The notes beneath the pieces are model-generated. The model was given only the letters and a program-made list of their open reading frames with translations, ran no database searches and was not told the DNA's origin. Position numbers and translations under genes: made by a program. Shown here one piece after another: positions 25,605 to 35,081 of a DNA stretch of 60,408 nt (position 1 is the first letter of the stretch; the number at the start of each line of letters is the position of its first letter). Source of the stretch: Prevotella sp. P2-180 (GTDB lineage Bacteria > Bacteroidota > Bacteroidia > Bacteroidales > Bacteroidaceae); the NCBI RefSeq assembly GCF_002251435.1, contig NZ_NPJI01000014.1:1-60408 (forward strand). Reading direction: 5' to 3'.

Positions 25605-28067
25605 TTATCTCAACTCTGCACCGAGCTTGTTTTTGAGGTTTGCCGTGAGTTTCGACATTATTGCCTCTATCTGCTTGTCGTTGAGTGTCTTTGTCTCGTC
25701 CTGCAGTATGAAGTTCACGGCATAGCTCTTCTTGCCCTGCGGCAGGTTCTTGCCCTCATATACATCGAAGAGTTCCACGCTTTTGAGGAGTTTCTTCTCT
25801 GTCTGTCGGGCTATCTGCTCAATCTCGGCAAACTCCACCTTTTCGTCTACCAGCAGCGCTAGGTCGCGGCTTACGGCGGGGAAATTGCTTATCTCGGTGT
25901 AGAGCACCTCGTTTTTCCTTATCACCTTCATCAGTGCTGTCCAGTTCATCTCCGCATAGTATACTGGGCGGTCGATGTCGGCATCCTTCAACACTTTCTT
26001 TGCGAGGATACCCATCTCCACGAGTTTCTTTCCTCCACGGTTTTCGATGGTTATTCCCGACACGAAAATGTCGTTCTGGCTCTTCTTGCGCACTGTCATG
26101 CCGGGGTTGAGTCCTATGCGGCTGAAGATATTCTCCACGTAAGAGGCCAGTTCGTAGAACGAGCTGTCTTCGTCGGCGTGTGCCCATGAGCCTTCCACTC
26201 GCTTTCCAGTAACCCATAGCGCCAGGTGGTTCTGCTCGTTGTATGCCGCCATGGGGTTTTCGTCGTTCTGTCTGTCAGGATCGAAACGATAGACATTTCC
26301 GAACTCGAAGAATCTGAGGTTGGCGTTCTTGCGCTTGGCGTTGTGTTCAATGCTTTCAAGTCCGCCGAAGAGCAGTGTCTGTCTCATAACGCTCAGGTCT
26401 GAGCTCAGCGGGTTCATGATTTTCACAGAGTTGTCGGCAGGCCACTCGTTGCGATTTTCGTAATATGCGCCGCGGGTGAGCGAGTTGTTGAGTATTTCAT
26501 TAAAACCGCTTCCCACGAGCTGTTCGCTCACGAGGTTGGCGAGTTTGTGTTTCTTGTCTTCCTCTCCCTTTATCACGAGGCAGCTTTTCAGCTGTGTAGG
26601 TATCTCGATATTGTTGTAGCCGTAGATGCGAAGGATATCTTCTACAACGTCGCATGGGCGCTGCACGTCAACCCTGTATGCCGGCACTTCGATGTCGAGT
26701 CCTTGTGCGTCCTCAGCCGTGATGGTCATCTCAAGCGACTGACAGATGCTCTTTATCGTTTCGGGTTCCAGATCCTTGCCTATGAGTGTGTTCACATAGC
26801 TGTACTCCAGTCTCACCTTTGCGTTCTCTATAGGGTTAGGATATTCATCCCTAATCTCCATCGACACCTTTCCTCCTGCCAGTTCCTTGCAGAGTATGGC
26901 AGCCTGCTTGAGAGCATAGATAGTTGCGTTGGGGTCGACACCGCGCTCAAAGCGGAATGAAGAGTCGGTGCTAAGTCCATGACGCCTTGCACTCTTTCTT
27001 ATCCATGTAGGATGGAAGTATGCGCTCTCGAGCACAACGTTGGTGGTGGACTCATAAGTGCCGCTACCCTTGCCGCCAAACACGCCTGCGATACACATCG
27101 GCTCCTCAGCGTTGCAGATGCTGAGGTCGTGGGTGCCAAGGGTGTGTTCCACGCCATCAAGTGTAACAAACTTAGTGCCCTCGGGTTGTGTGCGAACCAC
27201 AATTTTGTGACCTGTAACCATGTCGGCATCGAAGCAGTGCATTGGCTGTCCGTATGCCATCATTATATAATTAGTAATGTCAACAATGTTGTTGATAGGA
27301 CGCAGACCGATAACGCGGAGCTTGTTCTGCAGCCACTCTGGACTTTCCTTCACCTCACATCCAGTTACGCTCACGCAAGCATAACGACGGCAAGCTTCAG
27401 TGTTTTCAATCTCCACGTCCACTACGAGGTCATGGTTGTCCACGCGGAATGCCTCACAGTCAGGTCGGTGGAGGCTTGTCTCGTAACCATTCTGCTTCAG
27501 CCATGCGTAAAGGTCTCGTGCCACTCCCCAATGAGACAGGGCGTCAGAGCGGTTGGCAGTGATGTCAACCTCTATAAGCCAGTCGCTCTCAAGGTTGTAA
27601 TACTCGGCAGCCGGTGTTCCTACTACGGCGTCTTCAGGCAGGACGATAATACCGTCGTGGCTATTACCCACACCTATTTCGTCTTCGGCACAAATCATTC
27701 CGCAGCTTTCCACACCTCTAAGTTTTGACTTTTTTATCACAAATTCCTTGTCACCGTCATAAAGCACGCAACCTAAGTCAGCCACAATCACTTTTTGTCC
27801 AGCAGCCACATTAGGTGCTCCGCACACGATTTGTGAAGGATTTTCATGACCCAAGTCCACTGTTGTGACATGCAGGTGGTCGGAGTTAGGATGCAGTTCG
27901 CAGGTAAGCACCTTACCTACGTACAAACCTTTCAATCCTCCTTTTATACTTTGCACTTCCTCAAGGGCACCCACTTCAAGTCCCGTGGAAGTCAGTGCAT
28001 CACACACTTCCTGTGGTGTAAGGTTGAAATCTACGTATTCTTTCAACCATTTGTATGAAATATTCAT
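25605..28067 (-). CDS. pheT: Phenylalanyl-tRNA synthetase beta subunit
   Basis: 820 residues of the bacterial PheT type, forming alpha2-beta2 with PheS (not in this window). Order of domains: EMAP-like tRNA-binding domain near 40-150 (VGKVLTCELHPNSDHLHVTT), B3/4 editing domain, B5 domain, a catalytic-like core, and the C-terminal FDX-ACB anticodon-binding domain (EISNFPAVSRDLALLVDE). The start MNISYKWLKEYVDF is the family start. A promoter box lies 33 bp upstream. Confidence 0.97.
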   Translation of the reverse strand: MNISYKWLKEYVDFNLTPQEVCDALTSTGLEVGALEEVQSIKGGLKGLYVGKVLTCELHPNSDHLHVTTVDLGHENPSQIVCGAPNVAAGQKVIVADLGCVLYDGDKEFVIKKSKLRGVESCGMICAEDEIGVGNSHDGIIVLPEDAVVGTPAAEYYNLESDWLIEVDITANRSDALSHWGVARDLYAWLKQNGYETSLHRPDCEAFRVDNHDLVVDVEIENTEACRRYACVSVTGCEVKESPEWLQNKLRVIGLRPINNIVDITNYIMMAYGQPMHCFDADMVTGHKIVVRTQPEGTKFVTLDGVEHTLGTHDLSICNAEEPMCIAGVFGGKGSGTYESTTNVVLESAYFHPTWIRKSARRHGLSTDSSFRFERGVDPNATIYALKQAAILCKELAGGKVSMEIRDEYPNPIENAKVRLEYSYVNTLIGKDLEPETIKSICQSLEMTITAEDAQGLDIEVPAYRVDVQRPCDVVEDILRIYGYNNIEIPTQLKSCLVIKGEEDKKHKLANLVSEQLVGSGFNEILNNSLTRGAYYENRNEWPADNSVKIMNPLSSDLSVMRQTLLFGGLESIEHNAKRKNANLRFFEFGNVYRFDPDRQNDENPMAAYNEQNHLALWVTGKRVEGSWAHADEDSSFYELASYVENIFSRIGLNPGMTVRKKSQNDIFVSGITIENRGGKKLVEMGILAKKVLKDADIDRPVYYAEMNWTALMKVIRKNEVLYTEISNFPAVSRDLALLVDEKVEFAEIEQIARQTEKKLLKSVELFDVYEGKNLPQGKKSYAVNFILQDETKTLNDKQIEAIMSKLTANLKNKLGAELR

Positions 28068-28099
28068 TATAAATGTTATTTATGTCTTCAAAATTCGGC

Positions 28100-28108
28100 G
28101 CAAAAATA
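28100..28108 (-). promoter_or_regulatory. Promoter of pheT
   Basis: Minus-strand TATTTTTGC fits TAnnTTTG; the transcript would carry a leader of about 25-30 nt. Confidence 0.55.
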
Positions 28109-28211
28109 ATAATTTTTCGCCATTTATGCAAATTTTTTCTTCCCTTTCTTCTGAAATATTGAAAAATTGAAAAAAAGTATGCCAAAAGTGGTTTAAAGAA
28201 TAAAAAAAGAC

Positions 28212-28220
28212 TACTTTTGC
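28212..28220 (+). promoter_or_regulatory. Promoter of the ECF sigma operon
   Basis: TACTTTTGC fits TAnnTTTG; a second, weaker box (TATTTTGC) lies at about 28243-28250, nearer the ATG at 28312. Confidence 0.5.
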
Positions 28221-28311
28221 AGAAAAAAAAAGAAATTTTTCGTATTTTGCTGTAGTTTTTCATGCCATCAGCAAGTCAAACAATCGTAAACAAACAATAC
28301 ACAACTATACA

Positions 28312-28788
28312 ATGCAAGTAAGTGAACAACAATTCGCACAGTTTGTAAGGGAACACAAGTCCACCATATATACAGTGTGCTACATGTTCTCAAAAGACAA
28401 CGACGAGGTAAGCGACCTGTTTCAGGAAATACTCGTGAAACTATGGAAGGGATTCGGTTCCTTCGAAGGACGCAGCGACATCAAGACCTGGGTATACCGT
28501 GTGAGCCTGAACACCTGCATAACACTCGACCGGAAAAAGAAACGACACCAGAAGAAAGACTCGTTGTCGATGGACATCAACCTCTACGATGACAACGACT
28601 CCGACACGCTGCAGGTGAAACAGCTCTACAAGCGCATCAACAAACTCGGATTCTTCGACCGCGCCATCATACTTCTGTGGCTTGAAGGAATACCATACGA
28701 CGAAATTGGTGAGATAGTGGGCATATCGGCTAAAAACGTCTCGGTGAAACTCGTGCGAATACGTGAACAATTAAAAAACATGAATTAA
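28312..28788 (+). CDS. ECF-type RNA polymerase sigma factor
   Basis: 158 residues with region 2 (EHKSTIYTVCYMFSKDNDEV, DLFQEILVKLWKGF, RSDIKTWVYRVSLNTCI) and region 4 (FDRAIILLWLEGIPYDEIGE, ISAKNVSVKLVRIREQL), the minimal sigma of the extracytoplasmic function group. The following gene encodes a small membrane protein 25 bp downstream, which may act as its regulator in place of a classical anti-sigma factor. The signal is unknown. The start follows two possible promoter boxes. Confidence 0.9.
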   Translation: MQVSEQQFAQFVREHKSTIYTVCYMFSKDNDEVSDLFQEILVKLWKGFGSFEGRSDIKTWVYRVSLNTCITLDRKKKRHQKKDSLSMDINLYDDNDSDTLQVKQLYKRINKLGFFDRAIILLWLEGIPYDEIGEIVGISAKNVSVKLVRIREQLKNMN

Positions 28789-28813
28789 TAATACCTTATA
28801 ATATTTTGAAAGC

Positions 28814-29413
28814 ATGACAAACAATGAAAACATCAACGAGCTCGAGACATTGCGCTCTCAGCTCAACATACTGAAAAAGAAACTCAACGATCAAACAATA
28901 GTCAACGACCAACTATTGCGCAACGCCATGTCAAACAAGATGTCGTGGATAATGAAATACATCTGGTTTGAACTCTTGGCCCTGCTGCCGCTGTGCGCAC
29001 TGTCGTTCATGGGAATAAAACTGATGTTTCCCGGCATGCCTTGGGGGCCGATGGTATGCATTCTGTTGCTTGTAGCGGTGGACATAGTGCTCGACTTCTA
29101 CCTGAACCACACGTCGGAGAACGACTGGCTCGCTGAAAACCTCGTGGCCACAGGCCACAAGCTCATTCGCATGAAGAAACTGCGCTGGATTCAGGTGGCA
29201 GTGAGCCTGCCAATAGCAGTGGTATTGTTCATATGGTACGGCTTCTGCTTTTCTGCCGAAACCGACGAGGTCATGAGCATGGCCATGAACATCGGAATGA
29301 TTGTCGGAGGTGTGATTGGATTGGGCATTGGTCTTTCCGTCCTGGTGAAAATGAACCGCACCAACGACTCGCTCATCCAGCAAATACGTGAACTCACAAA
29401 AGAAGAATTATAA
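28814..29413 (+). CDS. Membrane protein, possible sigma-factor regulator
   Basis: 199 residues: an N-terminal coiled-coil part (ELETLRSQLNILKKKLND, then NDQLLRNAMSNKM) in the cytoplasm, followed by about four membrane segments grouped in pairs (YIWFELLALLPLCALSF, MVCILLLVAVDIVLDF, VAVSLPIAVVLFIWYG, IGMIVGGVIGLGIGLSV), and a short tail. The layout, with a soluble helical N-terminus just after an ECF sigma gene, is common in Bacteroidetes for candidate anti-sigma proteins, but no zinc-binding anti-sigma motif is present. The regulator role is inference. Confidence 0.7.
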   Translation: MTNNENINELETLRSQLNILKKKLNDQTIVNDQLLRNAMSNKMSWIMKYIWFELLALLPLCALSFMGIKLMFPGMPWGPMVCILLLVAVDIVLDFYLNHTSENDWLAENLVATGHKLIRMKKLRWIQVAVSLPIAVVLFIWYGFCFSAETDEVMSMAMNIGMIVGGVIGLGIGLSVLVKMNRTNDSLIQQIRELTKEEL

Positions 29414-29434
29414 TCACTTTAAATAAATATAATT

Positions 29435-30343
29435 ATGTTTAGAAAAATTGCAATTACAGCCATCATGTTCACACTGAGCATTATTGGCCTCAAAGCACAA
29501 CTGCTTTACAAAATCAGTGGTAAAGACCTTCAGAAGCCTTCTTACATCGTAGGCACATTCCACGTGGCCTCATCGTCGTTCATCGACTCCATACCGGGAC
29601 TCCGCGCTGCCATGGACGCATCAGAACAGGTATGCGGCGAACTTGACATGAAAGACATCACCTCGCCTGAGAACGTGCAGAAAATGATGACGGCAATGAT
29701 GATAGATGGAGACAAGACCATCAAGGACCTGATGACAGAAGAAGAGATGAAACGTCTCAACGCCTACATGACATCGCTGCTCACCGTTGACTTCAACAAC
29801 CCGATGATAATGCAGCAGATGGGCAAGTTCACACCATCCGCCCTCAGCCAGCAACTCTCTCTCGTGAGCATTGTGAAGAAGATGCCGGGCTTTAATCCCC
29901 AGGACCTTCTCGACAACGCCTTCCAACTCTATGCCGCTGAGAAGCAGAAGCCTGTGGTGGGCTTGGAAACCCTCGACTTCCAAATCAACACTCTCTATAA
30001 AGGCAAGTCGCTTGAGCGCCAGAAGCAACTGCTGATGTGTCTCGTGGATAACCCGGAATACAACGACCAGATGATAGACCGCATGATAAAGGCCTACTAC
30101 TCCCTCGACCTTCTCGGACTTAAGGCCCTGCTCGACGAGAAGACCAACGACCAGTGTGACTCCACACCAAAAGAAAAGGATGACATCTTCGGCAATCGCA
30201 ACCGCGACTGGCTTACCAAGATGCCATCCATGATGTCAGCCCACTCCACCCTATTCCACGTTGGTGCCGGTCACCTTCCCGGTGACGACGGCGTCCTTCA
30301 GCTTCTGAAGAATGCGGGATATACAGTGGAAGCTGTTAAGTAA
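29435..30343 (+). CDS. TraB/GumN family protein, secreted
   Basis: 302 residues with a signal peptide (MFRKIAITAIMFTLSIIGLKA). The mature part opens LLYKISGKDLQKPSYIVGTF with H at HVAS, the conserved GTxH-type motif, and ends HSTLFHVGAGHLPGDDGVLQ, the second GxxH motif. These belong to the TraB/PrgY/GumN clan (a proposed metalloprotease-like or EreA-like fold; biochemical function uncertain). Third gene after the sigma factor, spacing 21 bp. Its stop abuts the stop of the convergent GH51 gene with no gap. Confidence 0.85.
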   Translation: MFRKIAITAIMFTLSIIGLKAQLLYKISGKDLQKPSYIVGTFHVASSSFIDSIPGLRAAMDASEQVCGELDMKDITSPENVQKMMTAMMIDGDKTIKDLMTEEEMKRLNAYMTSLLTVDFNNPMIMQQMGKFTPSALSQQLSLVSIVKKMPGFNPQDLLDNAFQLYAAEKQKPVVGLETLDFQINTLYKGKSLERQKQLLMCLVDNPEYNDQMIDRMIKAYYSLDLLGLKALLDEKTNDQCDSTPKEKDDIFGNRNRDWLTKMPSMMSAHSTLFHVGAGHLPGDDGVLQLLKNAGYTVEAVK

Positions 30344-32920
30344 TTACAACTCCACTACTTCCAGTGAATATGGCGGAATCTGCAGCTGCAGGTTGCCGCC
30401 ATTTATTGTGCCTTTCACTGCCGTAGCCACTTTCACCCTCTCCTGCGACGGCTTGCCACTAAAGCCCTCTGTAGGACAGTTGGCCTTGAGTGCTGGAGCC
30501 TTTACGGTGAGAGTGAGCGGCACTGGCAGAACATTCACCACCTTCAGGTATCTCTTACCCGAAGCAGAGTCCTCAACGATGGTGGCTGCCACTCGCTTCG
30601 TCACACTGTTGTCCACACCTTCCATGGTCACACCCGACGCCAAAAGGCGGTCGCCGGAATATTTCGAGAAGAGGCGCTGGGTTTCATAGCTCGGGGTGAG
30701 CTCAATGGTCTCGTTGTCGAAATATATCATGTCGGGATTCCAGTTCTGGTGCTTCAAGTGGCAGAGCATTGGTGCGTATGAGGTCATCTCCACTATGTCT
30801 CCATTGCGCTCTATGCCGCAGAGGTGAAGAGCCTCGGAGAGGGCGCAATCGATATTGCCACGCTTGCTGCGGGCGGCATACTCACCAAGGTAAACCTTCG
30901 GCGCATTGCGGTCGTAATTGTCGTAGTAGTCCTGGTTGTTAATAAACCATCCCACACTCTCATAGTAGTGTTCGTCTATCATATAGAAGAGGTCACCCTG
31001 CTGTTTTGCAAACTTCCATCCTTCTACATAGTCAGACGAAGGGGTATGGAAAGGACCTGCCGTTCCACATATCTTTATCTCCGGATAACGCTCGCGTATG
31101 GCCTTGCTAATCATGAGGCATCGCTCTTCGAACACGGTGGAAATGATGTCCTCGTTGCCTATTCCGATATATTTCAGGTTAAATGGTTCGGGATGTCCTG
31201 CGTCGGCTCTCATCTTCGCCCACTTGCTTGTGGCGGGATCGCCGTTAGCCCATTCTATCATGTTCATCAGTTCCTCGATATATGCCGGCATGTCTTCCAT
31301 CGGTATGCCTCCCTGCTGTCCACCAAATCCGCACGCATTTTGTGAGGAGTTTTGGCAAGGAACACCTGCTGCCAAAACTGGCAGAGGCTCGGCACCAATG
31401 TCTTCACAGAACTGGAAATACTCGTAGAATCCCAGTCCGCGGGTCTGGTGGTAGTGCCATATATTACGGTCGGGCGTGCGCTCGTAGAGCGGTCCCACGG
31501 TATGGTTCCAATGGTAAATATTTTCAAGTCCGTCGCCATGGCTCATGCAGCCTCCCGGGAAGCGTACAAACTTTGGATGGAGATTGGCTATGGTTTCCGC
31601 GAGGTCTCTTCGCAGTCCGTTCTTTCGTCCCTTGAAAGTATCTTGCGGGAAGAGGCTTATCAGGTCTATCAGGGCTTCCGTCTTGCCTGTGGTGACGATG
31701 CGCAGTTCAGCAGCTTTCGTGTCGGCGTTGGCCACGAGTTCAGCCTCATATTTCTGCCATCCGTCGTGCAGTCTTTCTGAGGCTTTTTTGTCGGCTGGCT
31801 TCACGTATAATGTGGTTTGTGCCGCCACCTTCCCGTTTTCCACCACAGCCACGTCGAAGCGTTTCTTTCCGGTCGTATTAACGTAGAAGCTGAAGAGGTA
31901 TTTCTCTCCGCGTTTCAATGCCATGCCGTCCCATCCTGTGTTGTAGAGAGTGTCGGCAATGATGCTCAGTGCGTTGGCGTTAGGTTTTCCCAAAGGTTTG
32001 TTGTTCACTATCTGCGCCTTGCTTCCTGAAGCCAGTCGCCATGCTGTGAAGGCATGCCAGCCTTTGTGGTCCTTTGGAGTGTATTCAAAGTCGCGGTTCT
32101 GCACCATCTCGGCATATAGTCCTCCATCGGCGGCATAGCTAATATCCTCGAAGAATATTCCTATTAGTTTATCGCTGATTTTCTTTGCATTACCATTTTT
32201 TACTTCAATTGAAGCTTCAACACTTCCTTTTGCTATCAGCGATGCAAAATTCTTTTGATCGTCGTTAAGTGTTTCACCCCATGTAGCCGATTTTTCACCC
32301 AGTGCCTTGAAGTAGTTTCTTACGCCTTCTACAGTCTGTGCCTTGCCTTCGAGCGATATGATATTGCCCGTAAACTGCTTTCCTCCAATGTTCACCAAGT
32401 CACGCTTTTGGTTGGCTGTCTCGTACTCTTGCGCAGTAGTCTCAATGTCTGGTGAGAAGTGGCGGAACTGGGCGTCAGTGTTTGTTTTACGGTACTTGCC
32501 GTCGCGCGTCTTGTACACGACAGAGTAGGAGTTGTTGCCGTTGCGCACTATCACGGGTGCCAATACGCCCTGATGACTCATCCTCGGATAGTCCTGTGGT
32601 CGCCATGTGGTAAGGTCTTCACTGTATGCCACAGCAAAGCAAGGAGCCACGTCGTTCACTTGGAACACGGCAGCATATCCGCCTTCGTCAAGGGCGATGG
32701 CATATTCAGAAAACATCCGTTTCTCCCCACCCCACGTTCCATAGTCGGAAGAGAATATCTGAGCTATGTCCACAAACTCGCCTCCATCGGGTTTTGTCTC
32801 GTCAAGGTATGCTATTCTCACTCCGTCTTTTATGCCTGGTGAATAGAGGAACACCTTGTCGCCTGCCGTGGCTGCCATAGCTAACGCGGCAAGCGAAATT
32901 GTAAATAGTTTTTTCATCAT
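30344..32920 (-). CDS. Large secreted arabinofuranosidase, GH51 with N-terminal extension
   Basis: 858 residues with signal peptide MKKLFTISLAALAMAATAG. Residues about 20-240 form an extra domain (SSDYGTWGGEKRMFSEYAIA, WRPQDYPRMSHQGVLAPVIV) recalling part of a GH43-like propeller. From ~240 come the GH51 parts: GIFFEDISYAADGGLYAEMV, a CBM4-like sandwich, VRFPGGCMSHGDGLENIYHW, acid/base glutamate in YIGIGNEDIIS, and nucleophile in VYLGEYAARSK. It probably frees arabinose from arabinoxylan or arabinan. It lies 53 bp after serB in the same direction but away from the ara operon. The N-terminal extension looks too short to be an active GH43. Confidence 0.88.
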   Translation of the reverse strand: MMKKLFTISLAALAMAATAGDKVFLYSPGIKDGVRIAYLDETKPDGGEFVDIAQIFSSDYGTWGGEKRMFSEYAIALDEGGYAAVFQVNDVAPCFAVAYSEDLTTWRPQDYPRMSHQGVLAPVIVRNGNNSYSVVYKTRDGKYRKTNTDAQFRHFSPDIETTAQEYETANQKRDLVNIGGKQFTGNIISLEGKAQTVEGVRNYFKALGEKSATWGETLNDDQKNFASLIAKGSVEASIEVKNGNAKKISDKLIGIFFEDISYAADGGLYAEMVQNRDFEYTPKDHKGWHAFTAWRLASGSKAQIVNNKPLGKPNANALSIIADTLYNTGWDGMALKRGEKYLFSFYVNTTGKKRFDVAVVENGKVAAQTTLYVKPADKKASERLHDGWQKYEAELVANADTKAAELRIVTTGKTEALIDLISLFPQDTFKGRKNGLRRDLAETIANLHPKFVRFPGGCMSHGDGLENIYHWNHTVGPLYERTPDRNIWHYHQTRGLGFYEYFQFCEDIGAEPLPVLAAGVPCQNSSQNACGFGGQQGGIPMEDMPAYIEELMNMIEWANGDPATSKWAKMRADAGHPEPFNLKYIGIGNEDIISTVFEERCLMISKAIRERYPEIKICGTAGPFHTPSSDYVEGWKFAKQQGDLFYMIDEHYYESVGWFINNQDYYDNYDRNAPKVYLGEYAARSKRGNIDCALSEALHLCGIERNGDIVEMTSYAPMLCHLKHQNWNPDMIYFDNETIELTPSYETQRLFSKYSGDRLLASGVTMEGVDNSVTKRVAATIVEDSASGKRYLKVVNVLPVPLTLTVKAPALKANCPTEGFSGKPSQERVKVATAVKGTINGGNLQLQIPPYSLEVVEL

Positions 32921-32973
32921 TTTATTAAGTATATAGTTAGTATTTCCAAGTTAGGCTTTTAGAGTTTATAGAG

Positions 32974-34191
32974 TTATTCTATGTAACTGTCTTTGAATCC
33001 GAGGAAGTAAAGCACTCCGTCAAGCCCTATGGTGTTTATCGACTGCTTTGCGTTAGCCACCACACGCGGCTTGGCATGGAAGGCGATGCCCAGTCCGGCT
33101 TCAGAAATCATGGGCAAGTCGTTGGCTCCGTCGCCCACGGCAATGGTCTGTGCGAGGTTCACCTTCTCCACCTGTGCTATAAGTTTCAGGAGCTCTGCCT
33201 TGCGCTGTCCGTCCACTATTTCTCCACGGTAGTTGCCCGTGAGCTTTCCGTTGTCGTCCACTTCCAGTTCGTTGGCATACATATAGTCTATTCCGTATTT
33301 TCTTTGCAGAAACTCCCCGAAGTAAGTGAATCCTCCGCTGAGTATTGCAATCTTGTAGCCATATCGTTTCAGCACCGCCATCAGTCGGTCCACACCTTCC
33401 GTTATGGGCATGTGCTCTGCAATGTCCTTCATCACTCCCACGTCGAGACCCTTCAGCAGCGCCACACGTTCCTTGAAGCTCTCCTTGAAGTCTATCTCGC
33501 CCCTCATGGCGCGTTCGGTAATGGCCTTCACCTGTTCGCCCACTCCTGCCCTCATGGCCAGCTCGTCGATACACTCGGTCTGGATGAGCGTGGAGTCCAT
33601 GTCGAAGCAGATGAGACGTCTCATGCGGCGGTACATATTGTCTCGCTGCAACGAGAAGTCAAACTCCATGTCAGCGCTCAGGTGCATCAGTTTCGACTGC
33701 ATGGAGGCAAGGTCCTTAGGCGTACCGCGCAGGGAGAACTCTATACATGCCCTGGTGTTTTTCTCGGGATGCATTATGCTTTGCCGTCCTGTTAGTCTCT
33801 TTATGGAGTCGATGTTCAGGTCCTGGTCTCTTATCACCCTTGCCGCCACGGCAATCTGCTTTGCCGATAGGCTTCGTCCTATCACGGTGAGTATGTATCG
33901 GTTTTTTCCCTGCTGTCCCACCCAGTTCTCATACTTCTCGTCGTCGATGGGTGTAAAGTCGATATGGATGTTTAGTTCTGTAGCCTTAAACAGAAGTTCC
34001 TTCATCACCTGTCCTGAGAGTTTCTCACTGATTCTGAACAGTATGCCAAGTGAGAGTGTACTGTGGATGTCAGCCTGTCCGATGTCGAGAATCTTTGCGT
34101 CATATTTTGCCAGTATCTCAGTCACCGACGCTGTGACACCAGGGCGGTCTTGTCCGGCAATACCAACGAGAATTTGTTCTTCCTTTTCCAT
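32974..34191 (-). CDS. serB: Phosphoserine phosphatase with ACT domains
   Basis: 405 residues: two ACT regulatory domains at the N-terminus (ILVGIAGQDRPGVTASVTEI; YILTVIGRSLSAKQIAVAAR) and a HAD phosphatase. HAD motifs are FDMDSTLIQTECIDELA (nucleophile Asp), ILSGGFTYFGEFLQ, and VGDGANDLPMISEAGLGIAF. It makes L-serine from phosphoserine, and the ACT domains suggest feedback by amino acids. Its start lies about 70 bp from the tmRNA 3' end, with the ssrA terminator in between. Confidence 0.96.
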   Translation of the reverse strand: MEKEEQILVGIAGQDRPGVTASVTEILAKYDAKILDIGQADIHSTLSLGILFRISEKLSGQVMKELLFKATELNIHIDFTPIDDEKYENWVGQQGKNRYILTVIGRSLSAKQIAVAARVIRDQDLNIDSIKRLTGRQSIMHPEKNTRACIEFSLRGTPKDLASMQSKLMHLSADMEFDFSLQRDNMYRRMRRLICFDMDSTLIQTECIDELAMRAGVGEQVKAITERAMRGEIDFKESFKERVALLKGLDVGVMKDIAEHMPITEGVDRLMAVLKRYGYKIAILSGGFTYFGEFLQRKYGIDYMYANELEVDDNGKLTGNYRGEIVDGQRKAELLKLIAQVEKVNLAQTIAVGDGANDLPMISEAGLGIAFHAKPRVVANAKQSINTIGLDGVLYFLGFKDSYIE

Positions 34192-34207
34192 GATTGTTTA
34201 TGTAATT

Positions 34208-34245
34208 AAAAAAAGTGAGGATAAAAGATGTTTCTCTTACCTCAC
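34208..34245 (-). terminator. ssrA terminator
   Basis: GTGAGG (34215-34220) pairs with CCTCAC (34240-34245), extended by A/T pairs. On the minus strand seven T's follow. It lies 19 bp after the tmRNA 3' end. Confidence 0.75.
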
Positions 34246-34263
34246 TACCTGATTATGTTTCAG

Positions 34264-34662
34264 TGGAGCTGGAGGGAGTCGAACCCTCGTCCACACAGGG
34301 AAACCATACGCTTTCTACATGCTTATTCCTGACTTTGGTTTTCGTGTTGCAGCAAGACCAGGACCACCAACTGCAACCTTATCCTCTAAAATTTCATCCC
34401 CGGCACGAGGCTGCCAAAGACTATTTCCGATTTACCTGCACCGCTTGGCCAACCTGATTCGGAACAACATCCGGTTGAGCGATGTCTCGTCCTGTCACCT
34501 TGTGACTGGATAAAGCCAGTAATCTACTGTACTTCGATTAGGCAGCGAGAGCGTAGTTGTTTTCGCCAATTAATTTTTTGTCCACTCTGATTATGGAGTT
34601 AGCCGACGAGACTCCGCATGCTTACGTACCATTTCTGCCCGCTGTCAAATCCAAACAGCCCC
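34264..34662 (-). ncRNA. ssrA: tmRNA (ssrA), tag GENNYALAA
   Basis: It rescues stalled ribosomes by adding a degradation tag. The 5' end GGGGCTGTTTGGATTTGACA (34662 downward) pairs with the 3' acceptor ...CAGCTCC-A (ending 34264), and the T-arm GGTTCGACTCCC is visible near the 3' end. CCA is not encoded. The tag frame on the minus strand, 34567 to 34538, reads GENNYALAA then TAA, as in Bacteroidales. Pseudoknot regions fill the rest. The integrated element lies on its 5' side, so the gene is intact. Confidence 0.97.
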
Positions 34663-34684
34663 ATTAAGATACTGTAATCTGGGT

Positions 34685-34693
34685 GCAAAGATA
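34685..34693 (-). promoter_or_regulatory. Promoter of ssrA
   Basis: Minus-strand TATCTTTGC, 22 bp before the tmRNA 5' end allowing for a short precursor; an AAATTTGGAG -33-type element is near 34715. Confidence 0.65.
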
Positions 34694-35081
34694 CGCATTT
34701 TCTTCATACACTCCAAATTTTTCCCCGTTTTTTTCACATAAAAGTTAGGCGGTTCCAAACAAAATCACTAACTTTGCATTTTTTTAACCAATTCTTTTAT
34801 TTTTTATTGAGATATGAACACATTAAAGGAATACCAATGTCATATACCAAGCCCCATCCACCAAAAACAAGTGCACTAATCCCCAATATAAGGAAAACAA
34901 GAGAAATGAAAAGAAACGAAAGTAACCATATAATGCTTATATATAAGGCTTTATAAACACTTATTCTATTCCTTTTGGTTCTGTCAAATTCTCATTTTCT
35001 TCGATATTTTGTTACTCGTTTTTGCGACAGATTGAATTATTTTTGTTACCTTTGCACCCGAAATCACACACAGGGTATAAT
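34694..35081 (+). other. Junction between ssrA and integrase: promoters and a possible truncated gene
   Basis: Two plus-strand boxes are seen: TAACTTTGC at about 34770-34778 and TACCTTTGC at 35048-35056, the latter the likely integrase promoter. After the first, an ATG at 34814 gives only 21 codons (MNTLKEYQCHIPSPIHQKQV) and a second at 34837 gives 39. Neither is convincing. They could be the start of a host gene cut off by the element. Confidence 0.4.

Noticed and set aside
26979..27728. 249-residue plus frame inside pheT
   Set aside because: Antisense shadow of a clear, full-length pheT.
33404..34252. 282-residue plus frame inside serB
   Set aside because: Antisense shadow of serB; Ser/Met-rich composition typical of antisense frames.
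34264..34662. tRNA gene
   Set aside because: The T-arm and acceptor belong to tmRNA; the tag GENNYALAA and length of about 400 nt settle it. No tRNA or rRNA gene was seen elsewhere.
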